Positions 43,077-51,932 of a stretch of 64,000 nt of DNA are shown in pieces. Position 1 is the stretch's first letter. Each line of letters opens with the position of its first letter. Location of the stretch: the NCBI RefSeq assembly GCF_022348185.1, contig NZ_JAKRFD010000001.1, positions 434,001 through 498,000 on the forward strand. The letters are read 5' to 3'. The position numbers and the translations under genes are program-made. Source of the stretch: Epibacterium sp. Ofav1-8 (lineage in GTDB: Bacteria; Pseudomonadota; Alphaproteobacteria; Rhodobacterales; Rhodobacteraceae). The notes beneath the pieces are model-generated. The model saw nothing but the letters and a program-made list of their open reading frames with translations. It was not told the DNA's origin and searched no databases.

Positions 43077-43502
43077 ATGCGATTGAATGACACCACTGAC
43101 GTGGCGATGCGCATCATGATCTATGCAACCTCCATCGGCCCCCGCCTGTTCACGATCGATCAGGTGGTCGAGGTCTACGGCCTGCCGCGCAGCACGGTGA
43201 TGAAGGTGGTCAACGCGCTCACCAAGGGGCAGTTTCTGATCGCTCAGCGCGGGCGGGCAGGGGGGCTGCGGCTTGCACGTGACGCCGACGCGATCCGGTT
43301 GGGCGATCTGGTGCGTCACATGGAAACGGATTTTGATCTTGTTGAATGCATGCGTCCGACCAACCGCTGTACCATTTCGGGTTGCTGCAAGCTGATCTCC
43401 CCATTGGCGGAGGCCCGATCCGCATTCCTCGCGACGCTGGACCAGTACACGGTGCGTGATATTGCGCTGGCACCTGCGGAGTTTGGTATCGCCGGATCCT
43501 GA
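43077..43502 (+). CDS. nsrR: Rrf2-family NO sensor NsrR
   Basis: This 141-residue protein starts with the Rrf2 pattern MRLNDTTDVAMRIMIYA and a winged helix (FTIDQVVEVYGLPRSTVMKV). Three cysteines in ECMRPTNRCTISGCCKL (about 89-105) match the Fe-S ligands of NsrR. NO damages the cluster and releases repression. It is divergent from hmp, its classical target. GCGGAAAGGAAC precedes the ATG. Confidence 0.92.
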   Translation: MRLNDTTDVAMRIMIYATSIGPRLFTIDQVVEVYGLPRSTVMKVVNALTKGQFLIAQRGRAGGLRLARDADAIRLGDLVRHMETDFDLVECMRPTNRCTISGCCKLISPLAEARSAFLATLDQYTVRDIALAPAEFGIAGS

Positions 43503-43735
43503 TCCTCGCGCGATGAAAGCCGGCGCGCAACGGGCGCAGGTCTGCGTAAGGGCGCCATGTGCAGTGGCCTTGAGGCGACGGGCGACAGTGCTCTGTAGGA
43601 GGAACTTGCAAAGACTTGCACTCTCAAGGAGAGCAGACAGCCCCGTTCCCATTCATTACCTTGAGGCGGACGTGCCAGGCGCGCGGGCGCTATATGCAAT
43701 TGACAAGATCTCTTGCGGTTTCCATAAGAATGGCG

Positions 43736-43930
43736 TGAACGGTTCCACGGCGGGCGACATCTCGCGGTGGGAGTAAAAGGGAACACGGTGCGGCGTACCC
43801 AAAAGGGACCAAATCCGTGGCTGCCCCCGCAACTGTAAGCGGGACGTGCGACCGATAATGCCACTGGGATCTGTCCTGGGAAGGCCGGTTTGCATCATGC
43901 CCCGCGAGCCAGGAGACCTGCCGCGCACAT
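43736..43930 (+). ncRNA. Cobalamin (adenosylcobalamin) riboswitch
   Basis: The element has the conserved core GGGAACACGGTG, CCGTGGCTGCCCCCGCAACTG and TAAGCGG, then GCCACTGGGA, CCTGGGAAGGC and the B12 box AGCCAGGAGACCTGCC at 43907-43922. It lies about 140 bases before the first gene of the cobalt-type importer and should switch it off when B12 is abundant. A short GTGGG/CCCAC hairpin near the gene start could be part of the expression platform. Confidence 0.95.
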
Positions 43931-44068
43931 GGGTCGGGAGACCGATCCGTCTTGAAGCGGACGCCGGGGTGCGCGTCAGGCTCGGCTGGTCGTGCCCGAT
44001 CAATCCCGTGTCTCACATCCCGTCTGTCCTTTCACCCGTGGGTTTCCCACCTGTTTGAGAGGCATGAC

Positions 44069-44857
44069 ATGACCAAGAAACTGTTTTCCGCCGCGGCGCT
44101 GGCCGCGCTCCTGCCGCTTGCCGCACAGGCCCATTTTGTGCTGCCCTACGCAGATCGGACCCAGATCGAACGCCCCGGCGATGTGCCGCTCGCGGTGGTC
44201 TTCTGGCATCCGTTCGAGAACGGCCACGTGATGGACATGGACACGCCCGAGGCGTTCTACATGATCCACAATGGCGAAAAAACCGACCTGGCGGATCGCC
44301 TTGAGGCAGCCCCTTTCAAAGGCGCAGAGAACGAAGGCGCGGCCTTCAGGGCCTCGCTGCCGGTGAAACGCTCCGGCGACTATGTGCTGGTGACCGAACC
44401 CGTGCCCTACTACGAAGAGAGCGAGGATATCTATATCCAGCAGCTGACCAAGGTGGTGTTCAACCGCAATGAGCTGCCCACCGACTGGATGACCCCCGTT
44501 GGCCTCGCGACCGAGATCGTGCCGCTGGTCAAACCCTACAACGTCGTTGCGGGATCGAGTTTCACCGGCCAGGTGCTGCGCGAGGGGGAACCTGCCGCCG
44601 GTGTCGAGATCGAGATTGAATATGTCGCCGCCGTGCCGGACATCGAGGGCTTTTCCACGACAGAACCAACCGTCGGCACCATGCCGGGGGGGGCCATCGT
44701 CGCGATCTCCGACGAGAACGGCTATTTCACCTTTGGTGTTCCCAAAGCAGGCTGGTGGGGCTTTGCCGCTCTGGGATCGGGCCCGGTGACGGAACATGAG
44801 GGCAAGGAACTGAGCCAGGACGCCGTGTTCTGGATCCGCGCCTACGATATGGAGTGA
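44069..44857 (+). CDS. DUF4198 periplasmic protein of a cobalt/nickel ECF importer (NikK-like)
   Basis: This 262-residue protein has a signal peptide (1-20, ending AQA), a mature N-terminus starting HFVLPYAD with a His exposed, and a DUF4198 body (FWHPFENGHVMDMDTPE, YVLVTEPVPYYEESEDIYI, and the C-terminal DENGYFTFGVPKAGWWGF). DUF4198 members accompany cobalt/nickel uptake systems and may deliver metal. GAGAGGCATGAC precedes the ATG. First gene under the cobalamin riboswitch. Confidence 0.88.
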   Translation: MTKKLFSAAALAALLPLAAQAHFVLPYADRTQIERPGDVPLAVVFWHPFENGHVMDMDTPEAFYMIHNGEKTDLADRLEAAPFKGAENEGAAFRASLPVKRSGDYVLVTEPVPYYEESEDIYIQQLTKVVFNRNELPTDWMTPVGLATEIVPLVKPYNVVAGSSFTGQVLREGEPAAGVEIEIEYVAAVPDIEGFSTTEPTVGTMPGGAIVAISDENGYFTFGVPKAGWWGFAALGSGPVTEHEGKELSQDAVFWIRAYDME

Positions 44858-44860
44858 TCG

Positions 44861-45475
44861 ATGCACATCGTTGACGGAGCCCTGTCAAATCCGGTTGTCA
44901 TCGGCGGCGCGGTTCTCGCGGCAGGCGGCATTGCGCTGGGGTTGAAGCAAATGACGCTGGAGCGCATTCCCGCCACCGGCATGCTGTCTGCCTGCTTCTT
45001 TGTCGCCTCGCTGATCCATGTGCCGATCGGCCCGTCATCGGTGCATTTGATCCTCAATGGTCTGGCCGGGATGATCCTCGGCTGGGCCGCGTTCCCGGCC
45101 TTGTTTGTGGGCCTGCTGCTTCAGGCCGTGTTCTTTGGATTTGGCGGTCTCACGGTGCTGGGAATAAACACGCTCAATATCGCGGGTCCAGCGGTCCTGG
45201 CCTGGCTGTTGTTCGGGCGTATGGTTGAACGCGGCACCCCCAAGAGCGGAGCGGTTTGGGCGGGGATCGGCGGCGCCTTTGCCGTTGCCGCCACCACGAT
45301 TTTTGTCGCGCTGTCCCTGGCATTGACCGGCGACGCCTTCTTGCCGGCGGCAAAGCTGGTCTTCTTTGCGCATCTGCCGATCATGGTCATCGAGGGGCTG
45401 CTCACCGGGGCCGCCGTTTACCTGGTCAGCAAGATACGCCCTGACCTGTTCACCACAGTCACCGGGCAAGCATGA
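44861..45475 (+). CDS. cbiM: Energy-coupling factor cobalt/nickel transporter S component CbiM
   Basis: This 204-residue protein starts MHIVDGALS; His2 is a metal ligand in the family. The core GMLSACFFVASLIHVPIGPSS has the conserved HxP(I/L)GPSSVHL element, and six to seven helices follow. It binds Co2+ or Ni2+ and works with CbiQ and CbiO. It is three bases after the DUF4198 gene and overlaps the next gene by ATGATG. Confidence 0.93.
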   Translation: MHIVDGALSNPVVIGGAVLAAGGIALGLKQMTLERIPATGMLSACFFVASLIHVPIGPSSVHLILNGLAGMILGWAAFPALFVGLLLQAVFFGFGGLTVLGINTLNIAGPAVLAWLLFGRMVERGTPKSGAVWAGIGGAFAVAATTIFVALSLALTGDAFLPAAKLVFFAHLPIMVIEGLLTGAAVYLVSKIRPDLFTTVTGQA

Positions 45476-46083
45476 TGCGTTACAGACTTCTACTCATTTT
45501 CATCCTTGCGCTGACGCCGGTTCCGGTGCTCGCGCACAAGGTGATCTTTTCGGTCTTCAAATCCGGCGATGTCATTGAGGGAGAGCTCGGTTTTTCGAAC
45601 GGTGACATGGCTGTGGGGCAGGTGATCGAGGTCTTTGACACGACCGGGGCCAAGCTGGGCGACGCGGTCACCGACGAAGACGGGTTCTTTGTCTATGCGC
45701 CCACTGAGCCGGTCACCCATGTGTTCAAGGCCGACATGGGCGCCGGGCATGTCGGCGAGGTTCAGATGGCGGCCTCGGATGTGGCCGCGCTTCTCGGTGT
45801 TGCCCCGCAGGACAGCGGCGCGTCTTCGGGGGCGGCGGCACCTACGGTCGCAAGCGCGCCACAGGCAGAGGAACCGGCAGCGGTGACCATCGCGGCCCTG
45901 ACAGAGGACGAGCGCGCCGCCATTGCCAAGGCCGTGCGCGATGAAATGCGCCCGCTGCGCCGGGAGATTGCCGCCTACCGCGAGAAAAATGACTTTCAAA
46001 CGATCCTTGGTGGTATCGGGTATATCTTTGGCCTGTTCGGGTTGGGGTTCTACCTTGCCGCACGGCGCCGGTTGGCGACCTGA
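45472..46083 (+). CDS. Signal-anchored auxiliary protein of the cobalt/nickel importer (NikL-like)
   Basis: This 203-residue protein has a signal peptide (1-20, VLAHKV with His at the mature start), a carboxypeptidase-regulatory-like beta domain (ATDEDGFFVYAPTE-type loop), a low-complexity linker (SSGAAAPTVASAPQAEEP) and a C-terminal helix (IFGLFGLGFYLAARRRL). It occupies the place of CbiN but is not CbiN; the arrangement recalls NikL of NikKMLQO systems. The exact role is unknown. Confidence 0.8.
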   Translation: MMRYRLLLIFILALTPVPVLAHKVIFSVFKSGDVIEGELGFSNGDMAVGQVIEVFDTTGAKLGDAVTDEDGFFVYAPTEPVTHVFKADMGAGHVGEVQMAASDVAALLGVAPQDSGASSGAAAPTVASAPQAEEPAAVTIAALTEDERAAIAKAVRDEMRPLRREIAAYREKNDFQTILGGIGYIFGLFGLGFYLAARRRLAT

Positions 46084-46086
46084 GCG

Positions 46087-46881
46087 ATGGGTCACCGGCT
46101 GACCTCTGGCGAAAAGACCCTGCGGACGACGGGGGGGAGCTTTGCCGCGTCTGGCCTCATGGACCTGGACCCACGGGTGCGGATCGTGGTGGCTGTGGTG
46201 TTTGCCGTGGTGGTGGTGGCGCTCTCCGAACTTGCCGCGCTGGTCTGCGCGGTGGCGATGTCGGCGCTGTTGTTGCCGCTGTCGGGACTGCCGGTGCGGC
46301 GCACTCTCAAGCGGATGGCAGGGATGGACGGGTTCATCCTGTTCATGCTGGTGTTGCTGCCCTTCACGGTGCCGGGGACGCCGATGTTCACCCTGTTTGG
46401 CATGGTGGCATCGTGGCAAGGGCTTTGGCAGGCGGTGGAGATCGCGCTGACCGCCAATGCAGTCATATTGGCGCTGATGTGTCTGGCCGGCTCGATGGAG
46501 CCGGTGACACTGGGGCATGGGCTGTTGGCGCTGCGGGTGCCCGAGCGCCTGGTGCAATTGCTGATGTTCACCATCCGCTACATCGAAACCCTGCGCGAAG
46601 AATACAATCGCCTGCGCGCCGCGATGAAAATGCGCGGATTTCGCCCGGGCACGAACTGGCACACCTACCGCAGCTTCGGATACCTGGTGGGGATGATGCT
46701 GGTACGGGCGCTGGAGCGCTCTGAACGTGTGCTGGGCGCGATGAAATGCCGTGGCTTCACCGGGCGGTTCGTCCTGCTGCAAGACTTTCGCACAACCCGT
46801 CAGGACTGGCTCTTTGTAGCAGCAATGGTCGCGGGTGTGCTGGTGCTGATCGGAATCGAGGTTCGACATGCCTTTGCTTGA
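46087..46881 (+). CDS. cbiQ: Energy-coupling factor transmembrane protein CbiQ
   Basis: This 264-residue T component has helices at the N-terminus (IVVAVVFAVVVVALSELAAL), then FTIRYIETLREEYNRLRAAM and the coupling segment RALERSERVLGAMKCRGF with the ARG-type motif that contacts the ATPase. It overlaps cbiO by 14 bases. Confidence 0.92.
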   Translation: MGHRLTSGEKTLRTTGGSFAASGLMDLDPRVRIVVAVVFAVVVVALSELAALVCAVAMSALLLPLSGLPVRRTLKRMAGMDGFILFMLVLLPFTVPGTPMFTLFGMVASWQGLWQAVEIALTANAVILALMCLAGSMEPVTLGHGLLALRVPERLVQLLMFTIRYIETLREEYNRLRAAMKMRGFRPGTNWHTYRSFGYLVGMMLVRALERSERVLGAMKCRGFTGRFVLLQDFRTTRQDWLFVAAMVAGVLVLIGIEVRHAFA

Positions 46882-47521
46882 ACTCAACGACGTGTCTTTC
46901 ACCTACCCCGGGCAGCCCCCGGTTCTGAAGGACGTGTCCCTGTCGCTTGATCCCGGCGAACGGCTGTCGATCATCGGGCCGAATGGTGCGGGGAAATCGA
47001 CCTTGCTCAAACTCATTGTGGGCTTGCTGTCGCCGGGGAAGGGCGAGGTCATCGCCTTTGGGCAGGCCCGCAGGCAGGAAAGCGAATTTCAGGATGTGCG
47101 CCGCCGCGTCGGCTATGTGTTTCAGGATCCCGACGATCAGCTGTTCTGCCCGACCGTGGCCGAAGACATCGCCTTTGGTCCCTTGAACCTGGGCAAGAGC
47201 CGTGACGAAGCGCTGGAGATCGTCGATCAGGTGCTGGCGCAGATCGGGCTGAGCCACCTGCGGGACCGGATCACCCACCGGCTGTCGGGTGGGGAGAAGC
47301 GTCTGATCACGCTGGCGACGGTGCTGGCGATGGAGCCGGAGGTGTTGTTGCTGGATGAGCCGACCAACGCGCTGGATGTCGAAAACGAGGCGCGGTTGGT
47401 GGAGATCCTCAAAAGCCTGCCGCAAGCCTGCCTGCTGGTCAGCCATGATGCCGAATTTCGGGCCGAGATCGCGCCAACGGGGCTCGAACTGACCGGTGGC
47501 CGCTTGCATCGCGTTGGCTGA
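46868..47521 (+). CDS. cbiO: Energy-coupling factor ATPase CbiO
   Basis: This 217-residue ABC ATPase has Walker A GPNGAGKSTLLK (about 37-48), Q-loop YVFQDPDDQLFCPTVAED typical of CbiO, signature RLSGGEKRLITLA and Walker B VLLLDEPTNALD. It powers metal uptake through CbiM/CbiQ. Last gene of the riboswitch-controlled operon; a convergent MarR gene follows. Confidence 0.95.
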   Translation: MPLLELNDVSFTYPGQPPVLKDVSLSLDPGERLSIIGPNGAGKSTLLKLIVGLLSPGKGEVIAFGQARRQESEFQDVRRRVGYVFQDPDDQLFCPTVAEDIAFGPLNLGKSRDEALEIVDQVLAQIGLSHLRDRITHRLSGGEKRLITLATVLAMEPEVLLLDEPTNALDVENEARLVEILKSLPQACLLVSHDAEFRAEIAPTGLELTGGRLHRVG

Positions 47522-47566
47522 CCGGCTGGCACCACAACGCAGGGGAGGCCGCCGGAGGCAAAACGG

Positions 47567-48088
47567 CTAGAGCGAGGCCGCGGCCCGGCTGGCCTGATCG
47601 TACTGGCCCGACAGGGCGCGCAGGCTTCGGGCAAGGTCGCGCAATTCGCTGCCCGAGAGTTCTGCCCCCGCCAGCCCGTCCAGCAGGCATTGCCGCCGGA
47701 CGTCGCGGTAGGTGTCGCACAGGGCCGCGCCTTCGGTGGAGGTGCGATAGAACACTTCCTTGCCGCGCTTCTCGGACGTCAGAAACCCCGCCTTCAGCAA
47801 TTTGCGCAGGCCGTAATTCACCGTGTGGCTGTCCTCGATATTGAGGAGGAAACAGATGTCGGACAGGCGCTTGTCCTTGCCGCGGTGGTTCACATTGTGA
47901 AGGATCAGGATGTCCAGCGGGCTGAGGTCCGCCTGACCGGCGGCGGCCATGCAGCGGGTCATCCAGCGCGAAAAGGCGTTGTAGGCAACGATCATGCCGA
48001 ATTCCAGCTCGGACAGTTCCCATCCTTCTCCTTCGGCGAGGTGGCGTGAGGACACGATTCGGCGCCCGTCCTGAGTGTTGCTGGTCAC
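47567..48088 (-). CDS. MarR-like winged-helix regulator
   Basis: This 173-residue protein has a winged helix at about 55-115: LSPLDILILHNVNHRGKDKR, LSDICFLLNIEDSHTVNYGL and a wing LTSEKRGKEVFYRTSTEG. This matches the predicted MarR-like group often beside pxp or TRAP genes. GTG 48088 is chosen because GGAAGGGG sits 5 bases ahead; a GTG at 48109 gives a longer form. It is divergent from the TRAP/pxp operon and is its probable regulator. Confidence 0.87.
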   Translation of the reverse strand: MTSNTQDGRRIVSSRHLAEGEGWELSELEFGMIVAYNAFSRWMTRCMAAAGQADLSPLDILILHNVNHRGKDKRLSDICFLLNIEDSHTVNYGLRKLLKAGFLTSEKRGKEVFYRTSTEGAALCDTYRDVRRQCLLDGLAGAELSGSELRDLARSLRALSGQYDQASRAAASL

Positions 48089-48110
48089 GGTGGCCCCTTC
48101 CAAATGCACA

Positions 48111-48132
48111 AAACGTCAGCGTTTCGCTGGCG
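48111..48132. promoter_or_regulatory. Candidate operator of the MarR-like regulator
   Basis: CGTCAGCG (48114-48121) and CGCTGGCG (48125-48132) form an 8-bp inverted repeat with one mismatch around TTT; a second overlapping repeat is AAACG-TCAG-CGTTT (48111-48124). A related AAACGTTGAC occurs at 48226-48235 near the TRAP promoter. Confidence 0.45.
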
Positions 48133-48289
48133 TCTTTGTATAAAACTACATCATTCCAATGAGATCAAGCAGCCCGAGAGGCAAAAACAGAGCCCAGGTT
48201 GACGCCTCAATGCGATTACACTTGCGAAACGTTGACAAAATGCAAACGTAATGCCATCAATAATTCAATAATCGCATTGGGAGGACAAC

Positions 48290-49261
48290 ATGCAGATCAC
48301 TCGTATTCTTGGCGGCGCTCTTGCGGCTTTTGCTGGCGCTGCAATTTCGGCTCAGGCCGCCACATGGGACATGCCGACACCCTATCCGGATGCCACGTTC
48401 CACACCGTCAACATCACGGAATTCGCCAGCGATGTCGCAGAGGCGACGGACGGCGAACTGGAAATCAAGGTCCATTCGGCGGGCTCGCTCTTCAAGCATC
48501 CCGAAATCAGCAAGGCCGTGCGCAGCGGCCAGGTCCCGATCGGGGAATTCTTCCTGTCCCTGCTGGCCAATGACAACCCTGCCTTTGGGGCGGACTCGCT
48601 GCCGTTCCTGGCCACCAGCTATGAAGAGGCAGAGCGCCTCTGGGCGGCGCAGAAGGATGTCATCGATGAGCTGCTGGATGAGCAGGGGCTGATGGCGCTT
48701 TACGCGGTGCCGTGGCCGCCGCAAGGGCTGTACACCACCAAGGAAATCACCAGTGTCGAGGATCTCGCGGGGCTGAAGTTCCGCACCTACAATGCGACGC
48801 TTGAACAATTTGCCAACCTCGCGGGCGCCGCCCCGACACAGGTGGAAGTGCCCGATATTCCGCAGGCCTTCAGCACCGGACGTGTCGAGGCGATGATCAC
48901 GTCGCCTTCGACCGGCGTGAACTCCAAGGCCTGGGACTTCCTGACCCATTACACCGACATTCAGGCGTGGATTCCGAAGAATATCGTGGTGGTCAACAAA
49001 CGGGCCTTCCGCCGTCTCGATGAAGATACCCGCACAGCCGTCCTGGACGCGGCAGCGGCGGCCGAGGCCCGCGGCTGGGAGATGAGCCAGGCCGAAACGG
49101 CAGAGAAAGTGGCCGTCCTGAAGGAAAACGGCATCACCGTCTCCGCCCCGTCCGACGCTCTGATCGAGGGGCTGCGCGGCATTGGTGAGGAAATGCTGGA
49201 AAGCTGGAAAGCCGACGCTGGTGAGGCGGGCGCCTCGCTTCTGAACGCCTACCGGCAATAA
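48290..49261 (+). CDS. TRAP transporter solute-binding protein (DctP family)
   Basis: This 323-residue periplasmic protein has a signal peptide (1-23, AQA) and DctP landmarks HTVNITEFASDVAEATDGEL, GQVPIGEFFLSLLA and LAGLKFRTYNATLEQF with the conserved Arg that pairs with a substrate carboxylate. The operon partners suggest 5-oxoproline as ligand. GGGAGGACAAC precedes the ATG. Confidence 0.93.
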   Translation: MQITRILGGALAAFAGAAISAQAATWDMPTPYPDATFHTVNITEFASDVAEATDGELEIKVHSAGSLFKHPEISKAVRSGQVPIGEFFLSLLANDNPAFGADSLPFLATSYEEAERLWAAQKDVIDELLDEQGLMALYAVPWPPQGLYTTKEITSVEDLAGLKFRTYNATLEQFANLAGAAPTQVEVPDIPQAFSTGRVEAMITSPSTGVNSKAWDFLTHYTDIQAWIPKNIVVVNKRAFRRLDEDTRTAVLDAAAAAEARGWEMSQAETAEKVAVLKENGITVSAPSDALIEGLRGIGEEMLESWKADAGEAGASLLNAYRQ

Positions 49262-49320
49262 ACCAACGATCTGCGGGCGTGCACAAGGCGCGCCCGCAGG
49301 CAGGACAGGGGGAGGGCACC

Positions 49321-49869
49321 ATGCGGCCTGTGCTTGATTTGATTTATCGTGCGGCGGGGGGGCTGGCAGCTTTCTTCATCGTTGCCATCGTGGCGCTGGT
49401 TTTTGCGCAGGTGATCCTGAACCTCGCGGACAAGGTGTCTGCGGCGATCTGGGGTGTCGGAGTGGGGCTCACCATTCCCTCCTATTCGGATTTCACCGGT
49501 TTTTTCCTCGCAGCATCGAGTTTTCTGGCGCTGGCCTATGCTTTGCGCGCAGGAGGCCACATCCGGGTGACCTTGCTGACCAACACCTTGTCGCCGCGCC
49601 TGCGTCGGCTGTTTGAAATCGTGGTGATTGGCCTTGCCCTTGTAATGAGCGGCTATGCCACCTGGTACATGGGGTTGCTGCTGCTGGAATCGCTGGAATT
49701 CGGTGATCGCAGCGCTGGCATGGTCTCGGTCCCGTTGTGGTTGCCGCAGAGCCCGGTCGCACTGGGTCTTGCCATCCTCACGCTGGCGCTGGCCGACGAA
49801 TTGGTCTGCGTCCTGCGCGGTGCTTTTCCCTCCTGGGAGGGAAAAGGCGAAAATCTCTTGGGCGAATAG
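49321..49869 (+). CDS. TRAP transporter small permease (DctQ family)
   Basis: This 182-residue protein has four helices and the DctQ core YSDFTGFFLAASSFLALAYA followed by RAGGHIRVTLLTNTL (about 60-95). GGGGGAGGGCACC before the ATG at 49321 fixes the start. It bridges the binding protein and large permease. Confidence 0.93.
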   Translation: MRPVLDLIYRAAGGLAAFFIVAIVALVFAQVILNLADKVSAAIWGVGVGLTIPSYSDFTGFFLAASSFLALAYALRAGGHIRVTLLTNTLSPRLRRLFEIVVIGLALVMSGYATWYMGLLLLESLEFGDRSAGMVSVPLWLPQSPVALGLAILTLALADELVCVLRGAFPSWEGKGENLLGE

Positions 49870-49878
49870 GGGGTTCCG

Positions 49879-51174
49879 ATGTCGATCACCGCGCTTTCCA
49901 TCATTCTGCTATTGCTGCTGTTCCTGTTTCTCGGCTCCGGTCTCTGGGTGGCCTTTTCGCTCCTGGGCGTCGGTATCGCCGCCATGGCCCTGTTCACCGA
50001 AGCCCCGCTGGGGCTGGTGATGGCCACGACAATGTGGGGGCACAGCAATTCCTGGGCCCTGGCCGCGTTGCCGCTGTTTATCTGGATGGGGGAAATCCTG
50101 TTCCGATCCCGTCTGTCCGAGGACATGTTCACCGGCCTGTCACCGTGGATGAACCGCTTGCCCGGGCAGCTGTTGCATGTGAACGTCTTTGCCTGCGGGA
50201 TCTTCGCGGCGGTGTCCGGATCCTCGGCAGCAACCGCGGCCACCATCGGCAAACTGTCGATCCCGGAGCTGTCTCGTCGGGGCTATCCGGAGAAACTGGT
50301 CATTGGCACGCTTGCAGGCTCCGCCACGCTGGGTCTGCTGATCCCGCCGTCGATCATCCTGATCGTCTATGGCGTTGCCACTGAACAGTCGATCGCCCGG
50401 CTGTTTGTGGCAGGTGTCCTGCCGGGGGTTCTGCTGGTGGGCCTGTTTGTCGGCTATGTGGTGATCTGGGCATTGCTGAACCGCGACCAGCTGCCGATCG
50501 AAGACATGCGGACCAGCCTGACCGAGCGGCTGATGCGCGCCCGCCGCCTGCTGCCTGTGCTCTTGCTGATCGGTGGCGTGATCGGGTCGATCTATGCGGG
50601 GATCGCATCCCCCACCGATGCCGCGGCTGTAGGCGTGGTGCTGGCGCTGGGCCTGTCCTGGGTGTCGGGCTCGCTGAACCGGGAAAGCTTCGTTTCCGGG
50701 TTGATGGGGGCGACGGTGACCTCCTGCATGATCGCCTTCATCCTGGCGGGCGCCTCGTTCCTGACCGTGGCCATGGGGTTCACCGGCATTCCGCGCAGCC
50801 TCGCTGAATGGATCGGCGCACAGGGGCTGTCGACCTTCACGCTGCTGGCGGCCCTCACCGTATTCTTCATCATCATGGGCTGCTTCCTGGATGGGATTTC
50901 GGTGGTGGTGCTCACCGCCTCCGTGATCATGCCGATGGTTCTGGAAGCCGGTATTGATCCGCTATGGTTCGGGATCTTCCTGGTGATCGTGGTGGAGATG
51001 TCGCAGATCACGCCGCCGGTGGGCTTCAACCTGTTTGTCCTGCAATCGCTGACCGGGCGCGACATCCTGACCGTGGCGCGGGCGGCGCTGCCGTTCTTCT
51101 TCCTGATGATCCTCGCACTGGTGTTGATCGTGGTGTTCCCATCCATCGTCACCTACCTGCCGGAGCAGATGTGA
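49879..51174 (+). CDS. TRAP transporter large permease (DctM family)
   Basis: This 431-residue protein has about twelve helices and the conserved FACGIFAAVSGSSAATAATI and GLLIPPSIILIVYG segments, plus ITPPVGFNLFVLQS near the C-terminus. It is the sodium-coupled transport subunit. Ten bases after the small permease. Confidence 0.95.
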   Translation: MSITALSIILLLLLFLFLGSGLWVAFSLLGVGIAAMALFTEAPLGLVMATTMWGHSNSWALAALPLFIWMGEILFRSRLSEDMFTGLSPWMNRLPGQLLHVNVFACGIFAAVSGSSAATAATIGKLSIPELSRRGYPEKLVIGTLAGSATLGLLIPPSIILIVYGVATEQSIARLFVAGVLPGVLLVGLFVGYVVIWALLNRDQLPIEDMRTSLTERLMRARRLLPVLLLIGGVIGSIYAGIASPTDAAAVGVVLALGLSWVSGSLNRESFVSGLMGATVTSCMIAFILAGASFLTVAMGFTGIPRSLAEWIGAQGLSTFTLLAALTVFFIIMGCFLDGISVVVLTASVIMPMVLEAGIDPLWFGIFLVIVVEMSQITPPVGFNLFVLQSLTGRDILTVARAALPFFFLMILALVLIVVFPSIVTYLPEQM

Positions 51175-51179
51175 CCCGG

Positions 51180-51932
51180 ATGGCAGAGACAGGCAGCGAT
51201 ATGCAGGAGCGCTTTCCCAAGATCAGGACCGTTGGCGTCGATGGCATGCTGGTCAGTTTTGGCGCGCGTCTGAACGAGGCAGCCAATCGCGCGGCGCTGG
51301 CATTCCGCGCGGGCCTGGCCACCGAAAGCTGGGAGGGGATCGAGGAGGTCTCGACCTCGCTGGTGTCGACCTATCTGCGTTTCGACACGGTCCACCTCGA
51401 TCACGCCGCATTGCGCCGCCGGCTGGAGCAGCTGTTGCGGACGCGGGACTGGTATGCCGCAGATCTGCCGGGCAAGCGGCGCTTGTGGCGTATTCCCGCG
51501 GTTTTTGGCACCGAGCTTGCGCCGCAATTGCCACAGGCTGCGGCGGCGGCGGGTCTCAGCGAGGAGGAGGCGGTTGCCTCCCTCACCGGGGCGCGGGTCC
51601 GAGTGCAGACCATCGGTTTTGCGCCGGGACAGCCCTATCTTGGCGAGCTGCCCGAAGCCTGGGACATCCCGCGCCAAAGCCAGCTGACCTCGCGCATTCC
51701 CGAAGGGGCGCTGGCGGTTGCCATCCGGCAGCTGGTTCTGTTCTCGGTGTCGACACCAACCGGCTGGATGCATGTGGGACAGACGGCGGTCCGGTTGTTT
51801 CGACCAGAGGCGGACGAGCCGTTCCTGTTGCGCCCCGGCGATGAGGTCCAGTTCGCGGCGATCGAGGCCGAGCAGCTAGAGGCCCTGCGCCGCGACCCCT
51901 TGGGCGGCGCCAGTGCGGAGGCTTTGGAATGA
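51180..51932 (+). CDS. pxpB: 5-oxoprolinase subunit PxpB (KipI-type carboxyltransferase domain 1)
   Basis: This 250-residue protein has the CT_C_D domain: YLRFDTVHLDHAALRRRL, RIPAVFGTELAPQL, and VQTIGFAPGQPYLGELPE followed by RIPEGALAVA and TPTGWMHVGQT (about 100-220). With PxpA and PxpC it performs ATP-dependent hydrolysis of 5-oxoproline to glutamate. The ATG at 51180 (or GTG 51171 overlapping dctM) is the start. Stop overlaps pxpC by ATGA. Confidence 0.92.
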   Translation: MAETGSDMQERFPKIRTVGVDGMLVSFGARLNEAANRAALAFRAGLATESWEGIEEVSTSLVSTYLRFDTVHLDHAALRRRLEQLLRTRDWYAADLPGKRRLWRIPAVFGTELAPQLPQAAAAAGLSEEEAVASLTGARVRVQTIGFAPGQPYLGELPEAWDIPRQSQLTSRIPEGALAVAIRQLVLFSVSTPTGWMHVGQTAVRLFRPEADEPFLLRPGDEVQFAAIEAEQLEALRRDPLGGASAEALE

